In this document: positions 10,246-23,367 of the stretch, one piece after another
Layout of the letters: each line of letters opens with the position of its first letter
Position numbering within the stretch: the first letter of the stretch is position 1
DNA from: Acanthochromis polyacanthus
Lineage: Eukaryota; Chordata; Actinopteri; Pomacentridae
Assembly: GCF_021347895.1 (NCBI RefSeq)
Contig: NC_067122.1
Location: 40,801,082-40,865,081 of the forward strand
Length of the DNA stretch: 64,000 bases
Reading direction: 5' to 3'
Translations under genes and position numbers: made by a program
The notes under the pieces: generated by a model
The model's input: only the letters and a program-made list of their open reading frames with translations
Databases searched by the model: none
What the model was told of the DNA's origin: nothing

Positions 10246-12524
10246 TACCAAGGTAACATTTCGGCATGTTAACAGTAAGTAATCAACCAAGTCAAGAAAA
10301 CCAACCTGACTCGGATCAACTTAACATGGTCCTCTCAAGTGTGACTGGAGATCATGGCATTATCCGAATAGACAACCCACCCCAGTCACAGCAGACACCA
10401 CTGTGTTTATGAGGGGCTGGAAAGTAGTCAGTGAGAGTGTTGTAGTACATAACTCAAGTGGCATGATAGTTTGTTAATATAGTCCAGTGGGTGTAATTAA
10501 AGAGGCTACCTCCTAAGCACTCTGTGGTAAACTTGCTGTACCCTTTCAGTAAGTCAAACTTGCCAACGAGCTCCACAGAACTCATCCAGTCTGAACAGGA
10601 GTGGATGCACAACAGGTGTCTAATTCATGTCCAGTTTTCACCAACAACCATGGAGAAGAACAACCAGATGTGCACAGTTCAGCATTGGTTACTAACTGAT
10701 AGTCACTGGACTTTCATCTAACTGCTGAGATTCTTGCAGAGACAATAAAGGCAATAAAAACATGGCTTGCTGGCTCAGCTGCTCCCACACGGATATTGTA
10801 CTCAATAAGACAAGTGCAAGATGGAGTGTGTTGAACAGGAAGGAAAAACTTAAATGAGATTACTAAGTCTATTTTCAAGTGTCCAACCATTAGGAATGGA
10901 TTGCAAAACCTAGATTTCCAAGGGCCCCAGGGTTAACATTTATTTATAGATCAGAGGATCAATAAGCTTCCAATTTTATTCAGTTCTGCTCTCAGTACTG
11001 GAGAAATTAAGAAAATAGATTTTCTTGTTTTACTTACTGGCTACATAAACGTTTATCCTTGCACATTTTATTCTCACCCCACTCTGTTTCTAATTCGTCT
11101 TGTGATGCACTTTCATTCACTATTTCCCAATGCAGGAGAAACACTTTTCTCTCTCATGTTTGTGTGGAAACAGCTCTCTTTTCACCAAACTGCAGCACCG
11201 TTATAGCAGGGAAACTACTGGAAAACACGACTCTGGCTTTTACTGACGATCGGTGGAGAGAAGCAAAGCTCTAAAGAGCGGTTACAAGTCAACAGACTAA
11301 ATGCTGACAGTGATTGCTGCCACATTGTGATAACAAGTCTTTTGCAACAAGCAGAAACTTGATCAATCTTTGAAAACATTGAGTGAAAGTTCATCACATA
11401 AAGGTTAATAATGTACAGCTTTAACTGTGACTCACAGTTGACCTAGTTGTGTGCATCACGTAGAATTAAAAGCAAACATTTGCCAACTGCATGTTTAGAT
11501 ATGGGTGTGTTCATTACTTCAATGTAAAATAGTCACAGCATACACATATTTACTTAAAAATTCAATTTCAGTGTGCACAGAGCAGCTCAAATTTATTGTA
11601 TTTGTAAATGCCCTATAAGCACACACTCTAGCTTTATTCTCATCTTTTCCACAACTGAAAACATGAAAGTGCTTCAAGCTTTTATTTATTTTTAAGTAAA
11701 ACCCGTATTGCATAGTAAAAAAAAAAAAAAAAAAAAAAAAAAGAAAGATAAACTTTCAAATAAAAAATCCTGTATCCAATTTAGTATAGTATCCAATGGT
11801 AATTTTGTTCCTTTTTTAATTTTTTATAAAAAAATACAATATAAAGAACTCACATGAGTAAAGTATCAGTAAGAGGAGTAGCACTGTTTAAAATCTTAAC
11901 AATAAACTATCATTAGACCTAATTTTTAACGGTGCCTTCTTACAAAATAACTATTCGGCATATAGAACTAATCATGTTAACGTTCCCTTGTTTGATCAAG
12001 AGGAGAACAGTGGGGGAGGTAAACATTACAGCAACATTGAACACTGAAAACTGGCACAAAGGAGACTTGCGATGTTTGGTGAAAACTTTCAAGGCTCTGG
12101 GAACGTTAAATGCTGGGACTGAGTGTTGGAAGTTTAACTGCTTTAAGACCTCTGTACATGTGCTGGTGGAAAAGTTGTCCCACAGATTTGTTTCAATAAC
12201 TTTGAGATACTAAAATCAGAATAAACCATATAAAAAATTTTTACCCGACTTGGTGGTGACGTTGGGAAAGAAATCAGGAAAATGGGTAGACTGATGCACA
12301 ATGGTGAGCAAGACAGAGCTGCCAGTCTTTGATCATGGCAGAGAACCAACACAGTCGACAATCAGGTGCTCAAATGGTTTGGAAAACCTGTATGAAAAGA
12401 ATCTGGAGTGTGGAGTCATCTCTCACAGGCAGTAAGTAAGCAGAGTTAAAAGGCAAAGCAAATACTGGCATATCATCTTTTTATATACATTTTTAATGGC
12501 AGGAAAGATCAGCACTAGACATTT
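10246..12524. other. No gene recognised; poly-A run at about 11718-11742
   Basis: Roughly 2.3 kb of AT-rich DNA. The only structure I can point to is a 24-base A run followed by AAGAAAGATAAA. The few reading frames are short and have no family features. Confidence 0.5.
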
Positions 12525-13285
12525 CCTTTTTTTTTTTTTTTTTTTTTGTGTCCTGTCCGGCAACAGAGCAGGCAGAATGAGGATCTGGCTGCTGCATTGT
12601 GCCATACAAGTTTGCTTTTCCAAGGGGAGTTCGTAAGTATAAGACTCCCCTTGATACTGTACAGTTAATTTATTTAGATTGAATACTTGTTGATTAGTTA
12701 AATACACATAAATTTGCCGGACCTGACAGGGGAAAGGCAGGAAGAAAGAAACGAGAAAAGGAGAAAAAAACAACAACAACAAGAGGGGATAGTGAAGAGA
12801 AAAGGAAAAGTGCAAGAATGCAATTATCTTTCAATTGAACCGACACAACAGATAACAAGCCAGTACACCTTAACAAGACACACCGGAACGCATCCTACGG
12901 GTTTTGTTACGAAACACAGCTAGTAATTATTCAAATCATCTATGTGAAACACACAAACTGAGGAAACATGTCTTTTGATATTTTGGCACCAGGACAAACT
13001 TAACACCCTCCAAGACAACATGGTTGCTATGTTCACATGCAGAGTACGGTGCAATTGTGACTGTGATCATGCAACTATGACCTCTGACCTCCGTGAAGGC
13101 CAGAAGCGGGCCCGAGAGCCCACAAGACCCAGGCGAGCCGGCAGCAATCCCAGAGCAGAGATCCGAAGCCACCAAACCACAAGGACGACCACGGACCGCC
13201 CCAGGCGACCAAGATCGGCGGCCGCCGCCCCCCCAGGCAGAGGGGTCAACATCGCCAGGGGAACCAGCCACCGCCGCAGCCAAGA
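12525..13285 (-). other. L1 3' UTR with poly-A tail
   Basis: After the break in ORF2 the minus strand becomes very G-rich (about 13080-13280, with GGGGGGGCGGCGGCCGCC) and then ordinary, ending in an A run just past GGACAGGACAC. Toward the end it contains an imperfect hairpin, CAAGGGGAGTC...GAACTCCCCTTG, at about 12617-12651. A G-rich tract in the 3' UTR is a known trait of L1 elements. Confidence 0.7.
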
Positions 13286-16160
13286 TCCAGGGTTATTCCA
13301 GATTGGAGTAAATTTACATGGAATGACTGAAGACTTACTTAATTTTAGAAATCCCACCAAGCCATTAAAGAGGAGCTGATATTAATGCTTTTGAACACTG
13401 ATGAGATTTAATAGTTGTGCTGATAAATGGCAAGTCAGAAACGGCTATGTCCTCACATATTGCTTGCTCTACATCTAACCATAACTCATCTACATTACTA
13501 GGTTTTAGCCATTTGGAAATATACTGCAACTTGCTAGCTAGGAAGTAGTGACTGAAATTAGGTAAATCCAGTCCACCTCTATCTTTAGTCTGTTGTAGAG
13601 TCTTTAAACTGATACGTGATGGTTTGTTTTTCCAAAGAAATTTGGATATATATGAGTCCAGTGATTTAAACCAACAGGAGGATGGTTTGGATGGTATCAT
13701 TGAGAATACATAGTTAACTTTAGGTAAAACCATCATTTTAATAGTGGCTACTCTCCCATGAGTGATATGGGTAAGTGCTTCCACCGTATAAGATCATCCT
13801 CTATTGTTTTCAATAAAAACTGAACAGAATTTAGTTTTGTAAGTTCTGATATCCTGGGAGAGATATTTATGCCTAAATATCTGAGGTTTCCAGACTGTAT
13901 TGTGATGTTAGATATTCTTGGTATGTCACAATTAATAGGCATGGCTGTAGTCTTGGACCAGTTGATAGAATAATCAGATATCAATGAAAATGTATTAATA
14001 AGCGTAATTGTCTGGGAGATAGATGATTTGGAGTTATTTAGGAAAAGTAATACATCATCTGCATAAAGACTTATTTTATGTTCTATATTGTTGGCTTGGA
14101 TTCCTCTGATGTCTCTATTTTGTCTTATGGCAGCTGCAAGAGGTTCAATAAAGATGGCGAAAAGTGATAGAGAAAGTGGGCAGCCCTGCCTAGTGCCTCT
14201 CTGCAAACAGAAACTTGGAGAAGTCTGGTCATTGGTCTTAACACAAGCAGCCGGGTTATTATAAAAGATTTTTATCCAGTCTATAAAAGATGGCCCAAAA
14301 CCAAATCTGTTCAATGTTGCAAACAGAAATTTCCAATTTACTCGATCAAATGCTTTTTCTGCGTCTAACGAGATGATTGTGGATTCTAAATGATATATTG
14401 TGGAATAATCTATTATGTTAATTAATCTGCGCATATTAGTAGAGGAATGTCTCCCTTTAATAAAACCTGTTTGATCAGGATGTATTATAAGGGGGGTTAC
14501 TTTTTCTATTCTACTGGCGAGAGCTTTGCTGATAATTTTGAGATCTACATTTATTAATGAAATTGGATGGTAGCTAGATGGAAGTGTGGGGTCTTTTTCT
14601 GGTTTTAATAACAAAATAATTTTGGCTAAGTTCATATTTGAAGGTATTTTTTGTTTGTTTTTAATTTCTGTTACCATTTTATGAAAGGTGGGAGCCAATG
14701 TTGTCCAAAATTCTTTACAGAATTCAACTGGATAGCCATCTGGACCGGGTGCTTTATTGTTCGGCATATGCTGCAGAGATTTCTGAAGTTCTTCGACTGA
14801 CAGAGGAGAATCCAACACCAATCTATTTTCATGTTGTAGTTTTGGTAGAGTAATTGAACTAAAGAACTGATTAATGTCCTCTTCTGTTGTCTTTATATGT
14901 GATTTGTATAATCCTTTATAGAAATCTCTAAAGGTATCATTTATCTTATCTGGGTCATGGCTGATGTTTCCATCTGGGTCTTTGACAGCAGAGATTGTTG
15001 TTTTCTCTTTGTTTACTTTTAATTGATTGGCCAGAAATTTACCAGATTTATTGCTATGTTCAAAGTTCTCTAAGCGAAGTCTTTGCACCATGAATTTAGT
15101 TTTTTTATCTATAATTTCATTAAGTTCAAGTTTAGCTTGTCTTATATCCTTCAGCGTGTGCTCTTCTGGAGAAACACGATAAGCTTCCTCCAAGGATTGA
15201 ATTAGAAGTTCTAACTCTGAGATTATTGAGACCTCTTTCTTTTTCTTATGTGAAGAGAAAGATATTATTTTTCCTCTCAAAACTGCTTTTCCTGCTTCCC
15301 ACAAAAGACACGCTGATGTTTCTGGCAAGTCGTTATCTTCTAAATATATAGACCATTCTCTTTTAACATAGCTGATAAATTCGGGATCTTTAAGTAATGA
15401 TGTGTTAAATCTCCAGTTTGTAGATGGGGGTTTATTATTCTTATTTTTAAGGGTAAATAATACAGGTGCATGATCGCTAATGGTAATGAGATGGATTTTG
15501 ATTTCTGAAATGTCATTCATCAGCGTGTTGCGAATTAAGAAATAATCTAGTCTAGAGTAAGAACGATGAGCTGAAGAAAAGAAATGTATATTCTCTTACG
15601 GTAGGGTGATGAGAACGCCACGCATCACAAAGACCAAAATCTTTCATATATTGTTGAACTGTTTCTGAGGATCGCCACACTCGCTGGTTTCCTGTGGTAC
15701 TAAGCCTGTCCATTCCCGGGTCACACACCATGTTGAAGTCCCCTCCTATAATCAGTGCGTTATTTGAATAACCATCAAGTGAAGTGAAGAGAGAGTGAAA
15801 AAAGGAGGAGTCATCAACATTTGGACCATATATATTCACAATGCACAGTTTAACATTTTGGATGGATATTACCACTATAATAAATCTGCCTTGTGGGTCT
15901 GCAATTGTGCTATCAATACCAAAGGTTAGTCTTTTATTTATAAGGATTGCTACTCCTCTTTGCCTGGAATTATAACAGGCTGAGTACACATATGGAAACT
16001 GTGCTGATGGAAGAAGATCCAATGATGAATTTGATAAATGAGTTTCCTGCAATAAAACAATGTCTGCTTGCAAATTCTGCAGTTGCTGATTGATTTTCAG
16101 TCTCTTTTCCCCTGTACCAGCTCCACGCACATTCCAAGTGACAAACCTTAGTGCGTTCAT
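13286..16160 (-). pseudogene. L1 ORF2 (endonuclease and reverse transcriptase), frameshifted and C-terminally deleted
   Basis: ORF2 starts with an APE endonuclease (FVTWNVRGAG, LLQETHLS, IGGDFNMV). One extra base near 15582 shifts the frame; on the other side it continues SISDHAP-like (TISDHAPVLF) and then a reverse transcriptase: NNKAPGPDGYPVEF, TGFIKGR, ISLDAEKAFDRVNW, RGTRQGCPLS and YADDVLLFL (about 14041-14069), with all catalytic aspartates present. A lost base near 13755 (LMG to RVATIKMM) and a further break near 13366 follow. The coding signal ends at TPIWNNPG near 13290, where an L1 ORF2 normally continues for a long C-terminal region. The join to G-rich 3' UTR therefore looks like an internal deletion. 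Confidence 0.88.
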
Positions 16161-16234
16161 GACTGAACAACTAAAGTAAGTGCTACATGCATATTACCAG
16201 AGCTTATATCTGAAAGGGGCCACATACGTGCATA

Positions 16235-17868
<1,634 letters not shown>

Positions 17869-18250
17869 TACATGCCAGCTAAGTGTGCATTCTGAATCAC
17901 CCTGTTTAATATTTTCAAACGTGGTTGTGCTGTTCCAACAAGCTTTAGGTGAGTGTGTTTATGTGAGCTGTGTATAGTGCTGATGTGTGTCAACAAATTC
18001 CTATTCTCATGTCTGTGTGTGAGGTTTAAGTGATTATAACAGGTGAAATATTGGTGAACTGTGAAAAGGTGAGAAAGAAAAAGAGTGAAAAGTGAAACGA
18101 GTAACAGTGAAAAAAATATAATATGATTTAAAAAGGACATTGGTGCTGTGAGCAGTGCAGTGAAGACGGGAATTAACTTTAGTATTAATTATTTTATGGC
18201 AGTGTTGTGTATAATGACATTGTGAGTGAGATCAAGCACATCACCTGACA
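17869..18250 (-). other. L1 spacer between ORF1 and the Tc1 insertion
   Basis: About 380 bases lie between the ORF1 stop and the Tc1 end. There is no open frame of note. With 16161-16232 on the other side of the insert, it makes up the spacer between the two L1 reading frames. Confidence 0.6.
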
Positions 18251-19102
18251 TCAGAAGAGCCACGGAGTGGTGTTCCGGTCGCGGTACAGTTGACCGTTGA
18301 TAAATAGTTTGTCCACCGCGATGACAGCACGAGAGCCTTTGGCTATAGCTTTCTTCCTGATGGGAAACAGGGCTCTGCGCCGATCCAGGATCTCTTTAGG
18401 GAACTGATCATTAACGCCGAAGTTGGTTCCCTTCAGCTCCCGGCCCTGACGCTTCACCTGCTCCTTCTGCTTGTAATTAGCAGGTCTCGGCCTGTGCTCT
18501 CCGGGTCGTTTCCCTCCGAGACGGTGCACTCTGAGGAAAGCGATGTTTTTAACGGTTTCCTCCAGGAGCTTCAGGTGAGTCTGGATGAAATTCTTCACCG
18601 TCGACTCGGGGTCTTCCTCCGTCTGTTCCGGGATTCTAGAGAAGACCAGGTTGTCTCTCATGCTCCGGGACTGGAGATCAATAACAGTTTCTTTAATTTT
18701 TTTATTTTCCTCTGATAGTCGGATGAACCCCTCGGTGAGGGATTTTACCGACTCTCTGAGGCTCGTGTTCTCCGTCGTCAGCTTCTCCACCTGCTGCTGG
18801 CTGAATTCCAGGGACTGGCGTATAGCTTGGAATTCCTGATGGAGCACTTCCAGCAGGCTCAGACGAGCGTCGAGACTGGACAATTTCTTATCTATAGAGA
18901 GAAGAACATCCGCCGAGTCGTTCCCAGGTGGAGAAATAGCTTCAGATGAATTATCATCCCGGAGCCTCTTAGCTTTAGCTCCGGCAGGAGTTGAGGTTTG
19001 GTTTGGCTTCCCCATGACGAGCGTGTCGTAGCAGCGATCTATGAACTCCATCAGGCTGGCCAAATCTTCCTCGCTGTACTCCAGAGTGAATCTGAAAGAC
19101 AC
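18251..19102 (-). CDS. L1 ORF1 protein (nucleic-acid-binding chaperone)
   Basis: An uninterrupted 283-residue frame has the layout of L1 ORF1p: a variable N-terminus, a long predicted coiled coil (about residues 65-150, with heptad-like LLSIDKKLSSLDARLSLLEV and LTTENTSLRESVKSL), an RRM-like block (about 155-215, starting SRSMRDNLVFSRIPE and including VHRLGG), and a basic C-terminal domain with R-ALFPIRKKAIAKG. In L1 this protein trimerises and coats the element's RNA. The start chosen gives the longest frame; an inner ATG at the VMGKPNQ segment is also possible. Unlike ORF2 it shows no lesion. Confidence 0.88.
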   Translation of the reverse strand: MSFRFTLEYSEEDLASLMEFIDRCYDTLVMGKPNQTSTPAGAKAKRLRDDNSSEAISPPGNDSADVLLSIDKKLSSLDARLSLLEVLHQEFQAIRQSLEFSQQQVEKLTTENTSLRESVKSLTEGFIRLSEENKKIKETVIDLQSRSMRDNLVFSRIPEQTEEDPESTVKNFIQTHLKLLEETVKNIAFLRVHRLGGKRPGEHRPRPANYKQKEQVKRQGRELKGTNFGVNDQFPKEILDRRRALFPIRKKAIAKGSRAVIAVDKLFINGQLYRDRNTTPWLF

Positions 19103-19150
19103 TTACTTCCACTTTCTACCGATTATTATTGTTATTATTATTTTAAAGTT

Positions 19151-20052
19151 GAAAGATTAGGGGAAGTAAATCCGCAAGCAAATGTGTGAGCGCGCTTTGT
19201 TTGAATTATCCGTCTCACAGAAAGTGCATCACTTACCACATCCTACGTCACGACATTTCCTAAATATTCACAAATGAAGGGATGTCCCAACCCAGATCCT
19301 AAGCTCATGGCAACTTCCAACTGATCAGGATCAAATGTAAACCTGATCCTTTGTGCTGTTGCTGTTGTCACACAGATGTCATAAAATTTTGATATGTTTA
19401 AGACATGCAGCATAATGAATCAATAATGGATTCATATATTACACAAAAAAATAACACTGGAAATTTGTCTTGTTATGAGAGTTACGAGAGCTTAATTTAA
19501 TACATATGCACTGGCTGAAGGTCATTAAGCATCCCAAAAGACTTTGCATGGTGTCCCGTTAAACCCCCACTATGCTGTCTGCTTGCCCATCTCCTCTGAT
19601 CACTACAGTATTTAACAGTAAGAGGTGGCACAATCAGGTACTACAGCCAGTCTGCAGTACTTGATGTGCGTATTATCCCGGACAATGGCATTGATCATCG
19701 ACTGTTACAAAATATCAAATGACTCAAATCAGAACGGGGACTAAAAACCTAATCGGGACATTGCTACACAAAAGCTGGCATTCAGGTAAGACAGTAATGT
19801 TAACTTACGATACAAGAAAAAAAAAACAAAAGCAAATAGCATTTCTCTAATGATGACACTATTTACTGTCTCATAAGAGAATGGTGACACACTTAAAATT
19901 CATAATATTTTTACATTACTCCTGAGTGGTTACACATAACCATCAATAAGGTACATAGGTATGCATCAGAGGCCAACATCCCTACTTTGACAAAGGCTAA
20001 ATATCTTTTCCTCAACGCATTAGTGGCATTGCTCTTTCCCTAACTGACAGAG
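19151..20052. other. No gene or repeat recognised
   Basis: The first ~100 bases may still be the L1 5' UTR. The rest is AT-rich and unassigned. Confidence 0.45.
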
Positions 20053-20175
20053 AAGATTTAGGATTTGTATCATGGATACAACCCTGAGACAGACTGGCAA
20101 CCTGTCCAAGGTGTCCCCTGCCTTCGCACGAATCAGCTGGGATAGGCTCCAGCACCTCCTATGACCCTAGTGAGA

Positions 20176-20602
20176 ACTAGAAAAGCACTCAGAGAGTGCA
20201 GACCTCCGCCAAGGATAGAGAGGAAAACAGGAAACCCATGCAGTAAAGGATCATGAGCTGGAATCAAACCTGCGTCTTTGACACAGTTCTGTTTACAAAT
20301 CACCTTCTTAACCAGTTGAGCTATCTGGACAACTTGCTCCAATTTGTTGGATGACATACTAACCGCTGATGTTTTTGTCTTATTTTGGACCACATACTAA
20401 AACATACTAAAAAATTCAAAGTGATCCAGAATCCAGGATCCTTTCCGGATTGCCACCAAAATTAAATCAGCTCTTCCTCTTACCATAGTCTACATCCCCT
20501 CAAAATTTCATCTGAATCTGTCCTGGCGTTTTTGAGTTATCTTGCTAACAGACAGACAGACACACAAACGCCAGGTATCACATAACCTCCTTGGCGGAGG
20601 TA
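20176..20602. mobile_element. TIR-like element (ACTAGAAAAGCACTC...GGCGGAGGT), copy 1
   Basis: The insert begins CTAGAAAAGCACTCAGAGAG, then GACCTCCGCCAAGG, and ends CTTGGCGGAGGT, so its ends carry inverted CCTCCGCCAAGG and CTTGGCGGAGG blocks. It shares both ends and parts of its middle (a GATCCAGA-ATCCAGGATCC region and TTTTGAGTTAT...GCTAACAGACAGACAG) with the element at 60271-60691. I could not fix the target duplication and do not know the superfamily. Confidence 0.7.
20251..20330 (-). repeat. tRNA-like segment with A and B boxes
   Basis: The minus strand reads GTCCAGATAGCTCAACTGG at one end and GGTTTGATTCC about 50 bases later. These fit the pol III A box (TAGCTCAACTGG) and B box (GGTTCGANTCC with one change) at tRNA spacing. 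It is either the head of a SINE or a tRNA pseudogene captured by the surrounding element. The sister copy at 60.3 kb lacks it. Confidence 0.5.
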
Positions 20603-21056
20603 AAAAAGCGGTGTATAGAGAATGGATGGATGGATGGATGGATGGATCATGGATACAAGTGGACGAAATGAGCATCCTCCTTAGGGTGGCTGGGCTCAGA
20701 TTTAGAGATAGGGTGAGAAGCTCAGACATCCAGAGGTAGCTCGGAGTAGAGCCACTGCTCCTTCACGTCAAAAGGAGCCGGTTGAGGTGGTTTGGACGTC
20801 TGATTCAGATGCCTCCCAGGAGACTTCCTTTGGAGGTTTTGACGAACACGTCCACCTGGGAGGAGACCCCGGGGCAGACCCAGAACACGCTGGAGGGATT
20901 ATTTATCTCGTCTGGCCTGGAAACGCCTCAGGATCCCCCAGGATGAGCTGGAAAGCATTGCTGTCTGGAATATCTGGAATAACCTGCTTCATCTGCTGCC
21001 TCCGCGACCCAACTCCAAATAAGAGGAAGAAAATGAATGGATGGAAGATTTAGGAT

Positions 21057-21362
21057 ATGCCTGCATAGCTGTAGTGATGCTAGTCCTTTCTACTTACTGC
21101 ACACTGCAGCAGCTGGCTCTATCAGTTGATAAAGATATTAAACCACAAACACTGTTGAAAATTTGTATCACTTTGCAACTGTGGACAAAATTTTCAGTTT
21201 TAATAAACTCAGTTTACAAGGCAACATTCACTTTTTAGTGGGCATAAACTGCTGACAAAAATGTGAGCAGATTGTATGAAGGCCAGAAAAGAAAATAGTT
21301 GGTTTGGACCCATTTACTGCCAAATCAAGACAAGTTAAGATGAAGAATTTCCGTCAAGATTG
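21057..21362. other. No gene or repeat recognised
   Basis: A short unassigned stretch separates the Rex3 fragment from the large inverted-repeat element. Confidence 0.5.
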
Positions 21363-21370
21363 AAAAAGTC

Positions 21371-23367
21371 GGTAGCACTTTATAACACGGCTCGTGTTTT
21401 ACAGAGTAGTTTCCCGTCTCTTACAGTGTAGTTTCCTCAACTTTGAAGGTAACTGTCGGACATGTACATGTCATTTCGCGCAACCTGAGGAGTACTTACA
21501 CTTGTGTCTGACAGTGTAAGTGCTGTTGTCTTACAGTGTAGTTTGACGTGTCTTAATGTGTAGTTTCCTCAACTGTGGGGGTAACTCTCATAAATGTAGC
21601 ATGACATTTTATGGACTCTTATGGGGCAGTTACGTTCATGTCTTATATGGTAGTTTGACGTGTTTTAATGTGTAGTTTCTTCAACTGTGGGGGTAACTCT
21701 CATAAATGTAGCATGACATTTTGCAGACTCTTATGGGGTACTAACGCTGGTGTCTTATACTGTAGTTTGACGTGTTTTAATGCGTAGTTTCCTTAACTGT
21801 GGGTGTAACTCTCATAAATGTAGCTTGACATTGTGCGGACTCTTATGGGGTACTAACGCTGGTGTCTTACAGTGTAAGTCCTGGAGTCTTACACTGTAGT
21901 TTCCCGTGTTTTACCATGTACTTACCATGACACTGTTTACCATGTACCATGTCAAAACAGTGTCATTTTCCTGAACATATGCCTTTACTGTACAAACCTT
22001 GACGTGCCACTTCCTCTTAAGAATCACCATGGACCCCTACAGAGTGTGTAGACCAATGATAAACTGAAATACTGTAAGGTATTGATGAGTATGTGTTTCA
22101 CATAATAATGACAAGACATGCAGACGTACAAAACATCTTTATTTATTTAATATCTTTATTTTTCAGAGACACCAATTCACCTTTTAAAGTTACCCAGCCC
22201 TTAAGATCACCCTTGTCTTTCCTTACTGTCTAACTATCCAGTACTTCCACTGCAACAACCCAGCACTTTACCTGCAACTACTGGTCAACAACTGGGAACC
22301 GGGCTGTCTTATAAAGTGAACACTTGTTGGCTTCACTTACTGTCTAAATACTGAGTACTTTACCTGTAACTACTGGTCAACAACTGGGAACCAGGCCATC
22401 TTATAAAGTGAACACTTGTTGGCTTCACTTACTGTCTAAATACTGAGTACTTTACCTGTAACTACTGGTCAACAACTGGGAACCAGGCCATCTTATAAAG
22501 TGAACACTTGTTGGCTTCACTTACTGTGCCACTATTGAGTACTTTGCCTGTAACTACTGGTCAACAACTGGGAACCGGGCCATCTTATAAAGTGAACACT
22601 TGTTGGCTTCACTTACTTTTAAACTACTGAGTACTTTACCTGTAACTACTGGTCAACAACTGGGAACCGAGCCATATTATAAAGTGAACACTTGTTGGCT
22701 TCACTTACTGTGCAACTATTGAGTACTTTGCCTGTAACTACCCTCCCTACCTATGCAGGTACCGAGTACTTACACTCTAAGTACCCATGACCTGTCTGTA
22801 AGTACAATGGGTTCTGTAACATTGTTTCCATTATTAAATAAATTTATTTTAAAAATAACCAATTCACAAACCAGAGCAAAATAATAAAAACATTATGCAT
22901 TATTGATAACTCTTACTTATAAGAAAAAATATTCTATTTATTTAAACTAACTATAGGAAAGTACGACATAAGCTAAACCACTATATAAATAATATTCAAC
23001 TACTATATACAAAAGTACTGCTAAATTTCACAAAAACGTAATTGTGCCCAATTCCCCAAAACAAAAATGCCACACAAACTCCACTAAAAATTAGAACTAT
23101 AAACAATATTTGTTCATTCACATCGATAATCTACTTTTTAGACCTTTTCTTTTTTGCTTTCTGCTTCTTCTTCTTCTTCTTTTTCTTGGGCTTCTTCTTC
23201 TTCTTTCTTTCGTCCTCTGATGAGGAACTTATTGCCGACGATCTAGTTGAGACGTCTTTCGGTTTTGCTGTTGTCGGTAGAAAAACAATACATTTTAATT
23301 AATGTCATTAATGTATTACAGCTTGATCAATGACCACATCACATGTTTAAGGCTTACAAGTATGTGT
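21371..23367 (+). repeat. Left arm of the 8.8-kb element
   Basis: From the tip inward: a ~160-bp terminal region; about three ~115-bp direct repeats (about 21535-21900) built on GTAGTTTGACGTGTTTTAAT and GTAACTCTCATAAATGTAGC; a spacer; five ~92-bp tandem units (about 22275-22745) containing GAACACTTGTTGGCTTCACT; an AT-rich part; and the inverted copy of the lysine-rich frame, which reads outward on the minus strand (about 23290-23138). Homology to the right arm ends at about 23367. Confidence 0.85.
23138..23290 (-). other. Lysine-rich reading frame in the left arm, outward reading
   Basis: The minus strand encodes a tail of the form KPKDVSTRSS-ISSSSEDERKKKK followed by a long lysine run and a stop, the same as on the right arm. 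It could be a terminal exon, since CTACCGACAACAG before it looks like a splice acceptor. Coding is not established. Confidence 0.35.

Larger units (their letters stand above)
20082..20647 (+). mobile_element. 5'-truncated SINE inside the Rex3 fragment, interrupted
   Basis: SINE sequence runs from CCCTGAGACAGACTGGCAAC to about 20175 and resumes at about 20603 with AAGCGGTGTATAGAGAATGG and GGAT units. The perfect 11-bp duplication CATGGATACAA flanks it at 20071-20081 and 20648-20658. The gap between the two SINE parts is filled by a different element. Confidence 0.92.
20065..21044 (+). mobile_element. 5'-truncated Rex3-like LINE fragment, itself interrupted
   Basis: The 3' part (20659-21044) matches the end of the larger Rex3-like copy: GACGAAATGAGCATCCTCC, the GTGGCTGGGCTCAG block and a short ATGG tail. 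Copies of AAGATTTAGGAT flank the unit at 20053-20064 and 21045-21056, a 12-bp target duplication. Only about 400 bp of LINE sequence is present. The rest is the SINE inserted close to the 5' edge. Confidence 0.88.

Noticed and set aside
12423..12815. A 130-codon minus-strand frame with a hydrophobic, signal-like start
   Set aside because: It lies wholly in the L1 3' UTR, reads through the simple-sequence run and has no family features.
13060..13280. Proline- and arginine-rich frames in GC-rich DNA
   Set aside because: They result from the base composition of the G-rich L1 3' UTR. Several frames are open at once on both strands.
21535..22745. CRISPR-like appearance of regular direct repeats
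   Set aside because: The units are adjoining and similar throughout, without unique spacers, and lie within the terminal arms of a eukaryotic transposon.
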